DNA from: Candidatus Defluviilinea proxima
Lineage (GTDB): Bacteria > Chloroflexota > Anaerolineae > Anaerolineales > Villigracilaceae
Assembly: GCA_016721115.1 (NCBI GenBank)
Contig: JADKIW010000001.1
Location: 4,851,501-4,915,500 of the forward strand
DNA length: 64,000 nt
Direction: 5' to 3'
Position 1 is the stretch's first letter. Each line of letters begins with the position of its first letter. The position numbers were made by a program, and so were the translations under genes. Below, piece by piece: positions 34,452-42,389 of the stretch. A model generated the notes under the pieces. It saw only the letters and a list, made by a program, of their open reading frames with translations, ran no database searches and was not told the DNA's origin.

Positions 34452-35219
34452 CTAATCAGGTATAAACAAACGAACATCGGTCATTTCGCATCTTGTGCCA
34501 TAATCCTTATTTGTACCGGAAAGAACCGTCAAAGCGATGTCTCCTGTTATTGCTTTGCTTTGCGATAGAGTGTATTCGCCAGTTAATTCATCGTTGACAA
34601 GTACATATGCCGTCAACCCCTTAACAATAAGAGTAAAGTCCGCTTCGGCAGGGTAGTCGAACTTTACCGCATTGCTTCCACGAGTTACTCCCTGCCTACG
34701 TACACCACTTTTAGTCTTGGTCAAGAAATGTACCCGTGACCGGTCAAGAAACACAGCATAATATAATTTATCGGGTGTTAGAGCAAAGATGAAACCACAG
34801 CCTGATGTGTCAGCATTCCTATAAGCGCTTTCCCATGCAAAATGGGCGCTCATATAAAAATCACTCGCTTTTTGATTAATTGGCCACCACCTAAACCAAT
34901 TCAATTGCGCCCACTCCTCTTCAAAATCATCAATCTCCTTGAATTTGCCGTTTGTCGACGATAAGTAGCCCAAATCGTAATATTTTTGGGTTTCAGCTTT
35001 GAAAGCCTCGTATCTTTCGGTTGCCGCAAAGTTTGGTGTCCTCGTTGGTCTGGGTGTTGCCGAGGGACGAGGGGTGTTCGTCGAGGTCAATATGACAGTC
35101 GCTGTAGGGGCGGGTGTGTTTGTAGGCGCCTCGGCGGGCGCCAGAACGCTACATGCTGATATAGCAAACACAAATATCAACAAGCACGATACGATAGAAC
35201 TTGCTTTGATTGTTTTCAT
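34452..35219 (-). CDS. Lipoprotein with Thr/Pro linker and lectin-like domain (paralog 2)
   Basis: The 255-residue paralog of the preceding lipoprotein has the same plan: a signal peptide reading SIVSCLLIFVFAISAC, a Thr/Pro linker, then a beta-rich domain with DTSGCGFIFAL and YGTRCEM. The first 65 residues are nearly identical to the paralog, while the domain is only about half identical, so the export region is either under stronger constraint or has been homogenised. GGAGAATGGA precedes ATG 35219. The 201 bases between the two genes are AT-rich and hold no clear terminator, so co-transcription is possible. Confidence 0.75.
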   Translation of the reverse strand: MKTIKASSIVSCLLIFVFAISACSVLAPAEAPTNTPAPTATVILTSTNTPRPSATPRPTRTPNFAATERYEAFKAETQKYYDLGYLSSTNGKFKEIDDFEEEWAQLNWFRWWPINQKASDFYMSAHFAWESAYRNADTSGCGFIFALTPDKLYYAVFLDRSRVHFLTKTKSGVRRQGVTRGSNAVKFDYPAEADFTLIVKGLTAYVLVNDELTGEYTLSQSKAITGDIALTVLSGTNKDYGTRCEMTDVRLFIPD

Positions 35220-35462
35220 TCCATTCTCCTATATTGTTTATTTTCCCTTTATGGCTCTATCCCAAATGCCATTACAAGACAAGTGCGTGCCTAAACCCGC
35301 CAACTTCCCGACTAACGATAAACAGTATTTTATGGGGAGACTTGGTATTGATTTCCCGAAACCTATATGCAGATTATATACTCATTCTAAAAAACAACGT
35401 AAAATTCAAACGCTATTTACACTATATTGTCAGACAAAGCATAAACTTTTATTGGAGACCTC

Positions 35463-36335
35463 ATGCAAATCACTGAAGACATTCGCAAAAAGATACTTGT
35501 GTTCCAACAAACGGAGATCACAGAACACCACATTTATAAACGGCTGGCACAAAAGATCAAGTCACCCGAGAATGCCAAGGTGCTTGACAAGATCGCTGAC
35601 GATGAATTACGCCATTTCAACGAGTGGAAGAAATACACAAACGCAGATGTGCAACCCAGGTGGCTCATGGTCTGGTATTACACAACCATCAGCCTGATCT
35701 TTGGCTTCACCTTTGGCATCAAGCTCATGGAACGTGGTGAGGAAGCCGCTCAATCGAACTACGAGAGCATTTCGGAAGTCATCCCAGAAGCCGCCGCAAT
35801 CCAAAAAGAGGAGGATGGACACGAGGAGCAACTCATCCAAATGCTTTCCGAAGAGCGGCTGGAGTATGCAGGGTCAGTGGTGCTGGGTCTCAACGATGCT
35901 CTCGTAGAGTTGACCGGCGCTCTCGCCGGACTGACGCTTGCCCTGCAAGACGTAAAGCTAATCGCCCTTTCGGGCCTCATCACCGGCATCGCCGCTTCGC
36001 TTTCGATGGCCGCGAGCGAATATTTATCCACGCGTTCAGAGAAGACAACGAAACACCCCGTCCGTGCAGCGATCTATACCGGCATTGCCTACATCACCAC
36101 GGTTACGCTTCTGGTACTCCCCTATTTGCTTTTTGAGAACTATTATCTCGATCTCGGCATCGCATTGACAACAGCCGTCATCATTATTGCAGTGTTCAAT
36201 TACTATATCTCGGTCGCAAAGGACGAATCCTTCAAGGACCGCTTCCTCGAGATGGCGGGACTGAGTCTCAGCGTGGCGTTGTTCTCGTTTGTGATCGGAT
36301 ATTTCATCCGTCAGTGGTTGGGAATCGATGTATAG
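35463..36335 (+). CDS. Ferritin-like/VIT1 fusion iron (manganese) transporter
   Basis: The 290-residue protein joins an N-terminal ferritin-like four-helix part and a CCC1/VIT1 membrane part. Metal ligands can be seen in QTEITEHHIY (about residue 18), DDELRHF (about 47) and EEDGHEEQ (about 117). The VIT part has GLNDALVELTGALAGL (about 143), the usual first helix of the family, and several further TM helices. Proteins with this fusion, such as MbfA, export iron or manganese. It has its own start after TTGGAG. A TTTACA-N18-CATAAA sequence (35416-35445) could be its promoter. An iron regulator gene is not adjacent. Confidence 0.9.
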   Translation: MQITEDIRKKILVFQQTEITEHHIYKRLAQKIKSPENAKVLDKIADDELRHFNEWKKYTNADVQPRWLMVWYYTTISLIFGFTFGIKLMERGEEAAQSNYESISEVIPEAAAIQKEEDGHEEQLIQMLSEERLEYAGSVVLGLNDALVELTGALAGLTLALQDVKLIALSGLITGIAASLSMAASEYLSTRSEKTTKHPVRAAIYTGIAYITTVTLLVLPYLLFENYYLDLGIALTTAVIIIAVFNYYISVAKDESFKDRFLEMAGLSLSVALFSFVIGYFIRQWLGIDV

Positions 36336-36371
36336 TCATGGATAACAGGCCAGGATAAAGAAGGAGCGACT

Positions 36372-36797
36372 ATGAATCAGAATCTTCACATTGTCACATT
36401 AGGCGTCAGGGACTTCAAGAAGTCAGTTGCGTTCTACGAGAAGACTCTTGGGTGGAAGCCATCCAGCAATAGCAACGACGATATTGCGTTCTTTCCAGTA
36501 AGCGGCGTGGTGCTGGGACTCTATCCACGCGAGAAGTTGGCAGAGGATGCGCTGGTATCTTCCGTTGGCGAGGGCTTTCATGGGATGACTCTGGCCTACA
36601 ATGCACGCAGTGAAGCGGAAGTGGACGAGATCATCGCGGACTTGAGATCGAAGGGCGTGAAGATTGTGAAGGAACCGCAGAAAGTGTTCTGGGGCGGGTA
36701 CAGTTCATACTTCGCCGACCCCGATGGTTTTCTGTGGGAAGTAGCATATAACCCGTTCTTTGAGTTCGATGACAGTGGGAACCTGAAACTTGGTTGA
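36372..36797 (+). CDS. VOC (glyoxalase/bleomycin resistance)-family protein
   Basis: The 141-residue protein begins NLHIVTLGVRDFKKSVAFYEKTLGW, the first beta-alpha-beta unit of the VOC fold, and ends with the second unit YFADPDGFLWEVAYNPFF, whose D-P-D-G and Glu are the typical metal-side residues. A His at residue 5 and Glu near residue 124 could bind metal. Most members are lyases, dioxygenases or antibiotic-binding proteins; which one is unknown. GGAG precedes ATG 36372. It converges on the GNAT gene, with only 2 bases between their stops. Confidence 0.87.
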   Translation: MNQNLHIVTLGVRDFKKSVAFYEKTLGWKPSSNSNDDIAFFPVSGVVLGLYPREKLAEDALVSSVGEGFHGMTLAYNARSEAEVDEIIADLRSKGVKIVKEPQKVFWGGYSSYFADPDGFLWEVAYNPFFEFDDSGNLKLG

Positions 36798-36799
36798 GT

Positions 36800-37321
36800 T
36801 CAGGGAAGGATCAAATCGTATCGTTGTTCGATCAATGGGATGCCGAAAGCCGTGGACGGTTTCTCTTCGGTGAATTGATAACCATAACGTCTGTATAGTT
36901 TGGCTGCGGTCAATTGTTGTTCGGTCGTCCACAGATAGGATGACTTGTAGCCACAACTTCGCAAGAACTCCATGAAGAGATCCATCAATTTTGTGCCGAG
37001 GCCGACCCCACGGTATTCAGACTCTAGCAGGAAGTAACGCAACTGCGCGGACTCACCGCGATCCAATAAGGCCAGCGTGCCAATCGGCCTGCCCTCGTCC
37101 ACAGGACTGCTTCGCTTGTGTTCGCAAACCCAAATACGACTCCGTTCGGGGGTATACCTTTCGGTAAACTCAGCCAGGCTTTGCGCCACATACATTTCAA
37201 ACGGACCGGTGTATCCATATTCCTTGTAGTACAGCCTACCATGCATGGACAGGACATCGCCAATGTCACCGGGACGAAGTTCGGTGCGGATGGAAATGTC
37301 ATTGAGAGAAATTTTGCTCAT
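36800..37321 (-). CDS. GNAT family N-acetyltransferase
   Basis: The 173-residue protein carries the acetyl-CoA-binding signature as YFLLESEYRGVGLGTKLMDLF (shortened: YRGVGLGTKL is the pyrophosphate loop, about residue 110), followed by LWTTEQQLTAAKLYRRYGYQ, as in the MarR-associated and ribosomal-type GNATs. The substrate is unknown. Its start lies 16 bases after the HAD gene stop, so the two are probably co-transcribed (HAD first). No membrane segment is seen. Confidence 0.87.
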   Translation of the reverse strand: MSKISLNDISIRTELRPGDIGDVLSMHGRLYYKEYGYTGPFEMYVAQSLAEFTERYTPERSRIWVCEHKRSSPVDEGRPIGTLALLDRGESAQLRYFLLESEYRGVGLGTKLMDLFMEFLRSCGYKSSYLWTTEQQLTAAKLYRRYGYQFTEEKPSTAFGIPLIEQRYDLILP

Positions 37322-37337
37322 TGATGTATTCCGTCTT

Positions 37338-38003
37338 CTAATGTTGAGTTATATCAGGTGCAAGATCAGAGAGACTTACATCGGCGATCTTCTCGTGGAC
37401 CACATCCGCCGCTTGCAAATGTTCAGCGGACAAAGTATGCGCTACAGCGACACAACGCATCCCAGCCGCTTTGGCCGCCTGCACCCCATTGACTGCATCT
37501 TCCACAACAGCACATTCCGCAGGCGTGACACCAAGCGTGCGTGCGGCAAGGAGAAAAATATCAGGCGCAGGTTTCTTGTGCGTCACCGCTTCACCGCCAA
37601 CGACCGCGTCCCAAGTTTCGATGGGTAGACCGATCTTCTGCAAGTTGACAGCGACCTTATGTCGATCTGCACTGGAAGCCACAGCCACGCGCAAACCTGC
37701 ATCGCGACAAGCCTTCACCAATTCGGGCACACCGGGAAAAGCATGAAGTTGAGATGGCACTAGCTCGAAATAGATCTCATACGTCCTTTGTTTGCCCGCA
37801 ACAGGATCGAGCGGAAAACCATACTTCTCCGCCACGCCGCCGACGTAACGCTCCTCCCCTGCTCCCACAAACGGGATGAAGTCATCGGGCTGGACTGTCA
37901 GTCCTTTTTCTTTGAACATTGCAATCGCCGCTTTGTTGATGAGTGGTTCGGAATCGGTGAGCACACCGTCCATATCGAAGATAACAGCACGAATAGTTGT
38001 CAT
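37338..38003 (-). CDS. HAD-superfamily hydrolase, beta-phosphoglucomutase-like
   Basis: The 221-residue protein has all four HAD motifs: FDMDGVLTDSE (catalytic Asp pair, residue 10), VASSADRHK (about 110), the motif-III Lys in THKKPAPDIF, and VVEDAVNGVQAA (about 170). The cap and size match sugar-phosphate phosphatases and beta-phosphoglucomutase-like enzymes. The substrate is not determinable. It leads a short operon with the GNAT gene. A copy of the AGACCTGAC dispersed element lies 38 bases upstream of its start. Confidence 0.88.
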   Translation of the reverse strand: MTTIRAVIFDMDGVLTDSEPLINKAAIAMFKEKGLTVQPDDFIPFVGAGEERYVGGVAEKYGFPLDPVAGKQRTYEIYFELVPSQLHAFPGVPELVKACRDAGLRVAVASSADRHKVAVNLQKIGLPIETWDAVVGGEAVTHKKPAPDIFLLAARTLGVTPAECAVVEDAVNGVQAAKAAGMRCVAVAHTLSAEHLQAADVVHEKIADVSLSDLAPDITQH

Positions 38004-38040
38004 GGACGGTGATTATAATGGGTAGCGGATTTCGTTCTTA

Positions 38041-38060
38041 AGACCTGACAGGATTTGCCA
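38041..38060. repeat. Partial copy of the AGACCTGAC dispersed element (copy b)
   Basis: AGACCTGACAGG at 38041 matches one end of the elements at 15505 and 50833, but the matching right end is absent, so this is a remnant. Confidence 0.5.
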
Positions 38061-38085
38061 TGCCAATCATAATCTTTGGCCGTCC

Positions 38086-38135
38086 ATAAGCTATAATTTC
38101 GTTCATAGCTTATTATGCAGAACTATTCCGCATAA
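38086..38135. repeat. Two adjacent hairpins at the left edge of the cassette array
   Basis: ATAAGCTAT/ATAGCTTAT (38086-38094 and 38105-38113) is a perfect 9-bp palindrome. TTATGCAGAA/TTCCGCATAA (38113-38122 and 38126-38135) is a second one with a single mismatch. They sit 46 bases before the first cassette boundary and could be a decayed recombination site or a terminator. Confidence 0.45.
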
Positions 38136-38218
38136 CACCTCCAGGCGGATTAATTAAGGAATGGTTTCGCTTAAATCATAGTTAGCCCGCTCTTTGCAAA
38201 TCAGGTGGTAATTATTTC

Positions 38219-38848
38219 ATGAACAATTCTGTTGGTATTATCTTTTCGTTTCAATCACATTATTATCGTCTAGCAGACATAGAGTGGGGTGCCGATAATT
38301 CTTTTTACTTTCTACCAAGCCAGCATGAAACTGAAGTAGGAACACGTGTTAAAAGCTACACAGAAGATTCAGGAAGACTAGTAATAAAACCAAATGAATT
38401 GGAATATGGAAAATTTCCTACAAGAAAAATTTCGCGACATCAATCAGGCTTTTATCACATAAAAGATGTAACTGGATCTGGAGGTAATAGAGAGAAAGAT
38501 GGACTTCGCGGACCTGCTTTTCGCGAAACTAGCGGATTTTATGTTTTTCTCGTTGCTTGTCCCCAAGAAATAAATACAATGGTTAAAACTGAACCTGACT
38601 CAAATCGTGATGTAATAATAAATTTACCAGACTGGATTGAGCCATTTTCAGTGCAATTTGCAGCACATCGCAAGAATGTAAATATTGAACTGAAAACGCG
38701 TCCTGGAGAATTACTAGGTGACGGCGTTGTTCAAATAAATAATTCAAATTTTGAATATGGTTTGATAATATTTTTGTTAAATGTACAAAAAGGAAAACCT
38801 GATGAAGTCTTGCGCTTTCCAACAAAAACATTCTTTCTTATTCAATAA
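38219..38848 (+). CDS. Hypothetical cassette-borne protein
   Basis: The 209-residue soluble protein is more AT-rich than the neighbouring chromosome. It looks beta-rich (DNSFYFLPSQHE, SGFYVFLVACP, VNIELKTRPGELLG) with no signal peptide or TM helix and no known catalytic motif. I do not recognise a family. It is the only gene of cassette 1; its start is 37 bases from the cassette's 5' boundary, leaving just room for the weak site AGGTGG. Cassettes of this kind often encode adaptive or toxin-antitoxin functions, but nothing here supports either directly. Confidence 0.65.
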   Translation: MNNSVGIIFSFQSHYYRLADIEWGADNSFYFLPSQHETEVGTRVKSYTEDSGRLVIKPNELEYGKFPTRKISRHQSGFYHIKDVTGSGGNREKDGLRGPAFRETSGFYVFLVACPQEINTMVKTEPDSNRDVIINLPDWIEPFSVQFAAHRKNVNIELKTRPGELLGDGVVQINNSNFEYGLIIFLLNVQKGKPDEVLRFPTKTFFLIQ

Positions 38849-38864
38849 TTTGTTAAAATTAAAT

Positions 38865-38998
38865 GCGGGCTAAAAAAGCGTGCACCTGATGCTTGGGATT
38901 CTGCGGCAATCTCAAACAGTTTTCTACGCCTTTTCATTTTTCAGGTTGGACGGCTTCGCCATCCCCGCCCCACCAGCGGGTAACGCAAACCGTTCGGC
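38865..38998 (+). repeat. attC site 1
   Basis: The R'' box is GCGGGCTAA (38865-38873), the exact complement of TTAGCCCGC at the start of its own cassette (38182-38190). The R' box is GTTCGGC (38992-38998). Between them lie TTGGACGGCTTCGCC and GGGTAACGCAAACC, segments shared with attC 2. Confidence 0.8.
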
Positions 38999-39035
38999 GA
39001 CTGTTATGCAACGAAGTGCCATCAAAAAGTAAACA

Positions 39036-40532
39036 ATGAAAGCAAATTCCTCTATCAAATTCGACTTACTCATTCTTATTCTTCTTGCCACCATAAAACT
39101 GGTTCTGCACTTGCTTACCAACAATCAATATGGCTTTCATCGCGACGAACTTGCTATGCTTCACGACGCACGCAATCTTGCTTGGGGCTTCATTGCTTAC
39201 CCACCGCTGACTCCGTTTCTTGGAAGTATTGAGCTTAAACTTTTCGGCACGTCGTTAGTCGGCTTTCGTTTTTTCTCGGCGCTGTCGCAGTCCATTGTGA
39301 TGGTCATTGCGGGGTTGATGGCAAAGGAACTCGGCGGCTCGCGTAGGGCGCAAATTCTCGCCGCGTTTGGAACAGGCATCGGCATGTTCACCCTCATTCA
39401 AGGCGCTCTCTTTCAATATGTTGCCTTTGATTTTCTATGGGTTGTGTTGCTTGCCTACTTCGCCATCCGCCTGCTTAAAACAGATACCCCCCGCTGGTGG
39501 CTGGCGATAGGCGCGGTTATTGGTTTGGGCATGATGACACGCTACACGATGGGCGTGCATGTCATTGGTTTGATCCTTGCGGTTTTGCTCACACAAACAC
39601 GAAAACATCTCAAATCTCCGTGGCTGTGGGCAGGTGTAGTGATTGCCTTCGTCATCTTTTTGCCCAACATCATTTGGCAGATCCAACACAACTTTATCTC
39701 GCTTGAATTTCAAAAATCTATCCATGAACGGGACGTAAATCTCGGTCGCGCCAAAGGTTATTTCATCGATCAATTATTGATGGCAAATCCGTTTATGCTG
39801 TCGTTTTGGATTTCAGGCTTGCTTTTTTATTTCCGCGAAGCAAAATATCGGCTACTCGGCTGGATGTATCTGATCCCTGTTGCTATCTTCTTCCTCATGC
39901 AAGGACGCGGCTATTATCCTGCTCCAATTTACCCCATGTTAATCGCGGCAGGCGCAGTGGTATTTGAGCGCCATTTGGAAACTCTCTCTCCTAAAAATGC
40001 GCTTCGCCATTTAACCTCGAACTGGATTTCCCTTACATTGGGCTTGGCTGTCGGTGGAGCATTAATGTTACCCGTCGCACCCATCAATTCAACTATGTGG
40101 GATATTTCCTATGGTGTCCACGACAATTTCTCCGAACAACTCGGCTGGCGCGAATTGAATGAGCAAGTCGCAAATGTATATCACGCCCTGCCCGCAGCCG
40201 AAAAATCTCGTGCGGGGATTCTCGCTGGTAACTACGGTGAAGCAGGCGCTCTGGAGTTATATGGTGATGAGTATAATCTTCCCCAAGTTATCAGTCCTGC
40301 GGACTCGTTCTGGCTACAAAGCGCACCTACCGAAAATATTGATGTGTTGATTGTCGTCGGCTACTCTAAAGAAACAGCAGAAAAATATTTCAACTCATGT
40401 ATACTGGCAGGTGAGATCGTCAATCAGTATGGTGTGGTCAACGAAGAAAGTAAACTCCGAGATGTTTTCCTTTGCAAAGGCTTGCGCCAACCATGGTCTG
40501 AGTTGTGGGGTGTAATGCAAAGGTTTATGTAA
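39036..40532 (+). CDS. GT39/ArnT-like membrane glycosyltransferase
   Basis: The 498-residue protein has about 11 TM segments and the GT-C pattern: a first large extracytoplasmic loop with the acidic motif FHRDELAMLHDARNLAWG (about residue 35) and AYPPLTPFLGSIE, then repeated hydrophobic helices (PMT_2/ArnT-type domain), and a C-terminal soluble portion. Such enzymes use polyprenyl-phosphate sugars to modify lipids, glycans or proteins. A cassette gene of this size (about 1.5 kb) is unusual because most cassette ORFs are shorter. It fills cassette 2. Its Shine-Dalgarno site is weak, which is usual for cassette genes. Confidence 0.85.
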   Translation: MKANSSIKFDLLILILLATIKLVLHLLTNNQYGFHRDELAMLHDARNLAWGFIAYPPLTPFLGSIELKLFGTSLVGFRFFSALSQSIVMVIAGLMAKELGGSRRAQILAAFGTGIGMFTLIQGALFQYVAFDFLWVVLLAYFAIRLLKTDTPRWWLAIGAVIGLGMMTRYTMGVHVIGLILAVLLTQTRKHLKSPWLWAGVVIAFVIFLPNIIWQIQHNFISLEFQKSIHERDVNLGRAKGYFIDQLLMANPFMLSFWISGLLFYFREAKYRLLGWMYLIPVAIFFLMQGRGYYPAPIYPMLIAAGAVVFERHLETLSPKNALRHLTSNWISLTLGLAVGGALMLPVAPINSTMWDISYGVHDNFSEQLGWRELNEQVANVYHALPAAEKSRAGILAGNYGEAGALELYGDEYNLPQVISPADSFWLQSAPTENIDVLIVVGYSKETAEKYFNSCILAGEIVNQYGVVNEESKLRDVFLCKGLRQPWSELWGVMQRFM

Positions 40533-40561
40533 GTTTTTGGCAAACGAGTCTTGCGTTCATA

Positions 40562-40697
40562 GAGCCGCCCAACAAAGCTTGCACCTGACGCTGGGGACTG
40601 CCCGTAGGACGTGCGCACTCAAGCAGTTTTCTACGCCTTGTCATTTTTCCAGTTGGACGGCTTCGCCGTCCCCGCCCAGTAACGCAAACCGTTGAGC
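40562..40697 (+). repeat. attC site 2
   Basis: The R'' box is GCCCAAC (40565-40571) and R' is GTTGAGC (40691-40697). The inner part (CAGTTTTCTACGCCTT, TTGGACGGCTTCGCC, GTAACGCAAACC) is closely similar to attC 1, and is the best-preserved copy. Confidence 0.85.
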
Positions 40698-40751
40698 GCC
40701 GATACTCAATGATGAGAGTAATACAATGTTCAACCAGATTGGTTTAGTGAG

Positions 40752-41237
40752 ATGAATGTTGATTCCGCACATAAAAGTAATTGGGAAATTGCAGAAGTCG
40801 TGTTTGGGATTCCATTTCTTGTGAGTATCGCCTTACATTTCATAGTCCCAATTTCCTTGTCAGAAGGAAGCTTTAGACAAATCATGATCTTTGTGGGAAT
40901 TGCTTTGATAATCATCGGCATAGCTTTGGTCGTTGTAGTACGCCGTGAGTTTGCACATTTCCGACAACCCACCGACCCTGGTCACCCTACAACAAAGATT
41001 GTTAAAACAGGTGTGTTCGCTATCTCAAGAAATCCGCTCTATCTCGGGGGTGTCCTTGTACTTTCAGGTGTTGCCTTGATGCTGAATATGCTTTGGGCAT
41101 TAGTTATGCTTCTGCCTTCAACGATTCTGTGCCATTACATCCTGATCATTCCTGAGGAGCGCTATCTAACAGCAAAGTTCGGCGACGAATACAAAGAATA
41201 CGTTGCTTCTGTTCATAGATGGCTGGGTCGTAAATGA
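40752..41237 (+). CDS. Isoprenylcysteine carboxyl methyltransferase-family membrane protein
   Basis: The 161-residue protein has four or five TM helices. It carries the ICMT/PEMT C-terminal signature: HPTTKIVKTGVFAISRNPLYLG (about residue 80) and EERYLTAKFGDEYKEY...RW near the end, which bind SAM and the lipid-side substrate. Many short bacterial members exist with unknown substrates. It is the single gene of cassette 3. It starts about 60 bases after the cassette boundary, and its ribosome site is weak. Confidence 0.88.
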   Translation: MNVDSAHKSNWEIAEVVFGIPFLVSIALHFIVPISLSEGSFRQIMIFVGIALIIIGIALVVVVRREFAHFRQPTDPGHPTTKIVKTGVFAISRNPLYLGGVLVLSGVALMLNMLWALVMLLPSTILCHYILIIPEERYLTAKFGDEYKEYVASVHRWLGRK

Positions 41238-41273
41238 CTCTCAAAGACATGAATCGATTAATGTCAAACCGCC

Positions 41274-41303
41274 GCCCAACACAGGTAACGCAAACCGCTA
41301 GGC
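41274..41303 (+). repeat. attC site 3, internally deleted
   Basis: The R'' box GCCCAAC (41274-41280) and the right arm GGTAACGCAAACC are kept, with R' GCTAGGC (41297-41303), but the central 100 or so bases seen in sites 1 and 2 are missing. It is likely too short to fold into an active recombination site. Confidence 0.65.
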
Positions 41304-41324
41304 GTTCACATTGAAAATTATGTT

Positions 41325-42235
41325 ATGAAAAAAATCATCATTCACTCATTCGCGATCATCATTTTCTTCTCAATTAGCGCATGTAGCAATTCTGGCTCTC
41401 TTCCACCTGCTAGCGCAACTCATCTCCCTCTGCAACGTATACCCCGCTTCCGTCTATCACGCCTTCACCTTTACCTACATCTAGCATACTAGAAGCCCCA
41501 GCATTAGTAAAAACATCTCTTGAATTTTTTCGAAATGGAAAAACTTACGAAGTTATTGTTGGCTATGCTGTAGGTGACGCATTCTTTTATGCAACTCCGC
41601 ATGCGGAAGTCCCCAAAGGAACGCTTTCTAAAATGGGAGTAAGTAGCGCTGAATTGAAACGATATGGCGATTTCGACAATGACGGCGAAAAGGAATTTAT
41701 TGTCTCCTTGATACATATCGGGGCTTACGCTAGTGAAGAGGTTCAAATCTATAAATACGATCCCGCCAACGACAATTACTATGTTGCTGATGCCTTTGGG
41801 GCTAACTATCCAGCAGTAAAAAGTTACACTGACACAAACAAAGACGGTAATCCTGAATTAATAACCAGCAATTATGGCTTTTGTTATCAGTGCAGTTCCT
41901 ATTCCGTAGTATTTTCTGCCATAACCATTTTGAGATATGAAAATGGCAAGTTTACAGATGTCACAAGAGATTACCCCGAATTAATTCAGCAAGACGCCAA
42001 TAAGTTTCTTGAATCTTCCAAGACAAACGCAAACAATCAAGATGCAGGACACATTACCCTTGCTTCCTATTTCTACGATATGTATCGCTTAAATAAAACC
42101 GATGAAGCCATTCTCATTTTTAACCAGATCTGCACTTCAGTCATCAAGCCAAGTATGCAAAATGCTGATTTCGCTTGTGATAAATATAAATCAGAAGTGG
42201 AAACTGCAATACATGATTTTGAGTCAAAGCTATGA
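41325..42235 (+). pseudogene. Frameshifted lipoprotein gene with EF/FG-GAP-like repeat
   Basis: ATG 41325 opens a short frame with a clear lipoprotein signal peptide (KKIIIHSFAIIIFFSISAC) that ends at a stop near 41494. The rest continues in another frame from about 41414: a Pro/Ser/Thr linker, then a domain with FDNDGEKEFIVS and DTNKDGNPELITS, which are Ca-binding-like FG-GAP loops. A one- or two-base shift near 41411-41440, in a CTC-rich stretch, joins them into one protein of about 300 residues. It is either a decayed cassette gene or an assembly error. A separate start at 41633 would make an unexported fragment only. Confidence 0.75.
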
Positions 42236-42254
42236 ATTTTTCAAACACAAAAAT

Positions 42255-42318
42255 GCCTAACACAGCGCGCAAGAGATGGGGATTCTGCGTAATTTACAGA
42301 CACTTTTCTGGCATTGAT
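42255..42318 (+). repeat. attC site 4, right half lost
   Basis: The R'' box GCCTAAC (42255-42261) and the following GGGGATTCTGCG and CTTTTCTGGC match the left half of site 1. No R' box is present, so the array ends here in a decayed site. Confidence 0.6.
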
Positions 42319-42389
42319 TCACCATAGGTAAGGGGACAGAACAGGAGCGTTATAATCATTCTTATAAATAAACCCTATAAGGCGGCAAG

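Larger units (their letters stand above)
38182..42320 (+). mobile_element. Integron gene-cassette array without integrase (CALIN)
   Basis: Four attC-like sites separate four single-gene cassettes in one orientation: 38182-38992, 38993-40691, 40692-41297 and from 41298 on. At each cassette the first bases (after the G of GTTRRRY-type R') are nearly complementary to the R'' box of its own attC, as required when the circular cassette forms. Each cassette carries one short gene with little upstream space. No tyrosine integrase is in the window, and the third and fourth sites are decayed. Confidence 0.75.

Noticed and set aside
41633..42235. Separate gene starting at 41633
   Set aside because: The same frame is open to about 41414 with a sensible linker, and the signal peptide lies in the next frame upstream; a frameshifted lipoprotein explains both.
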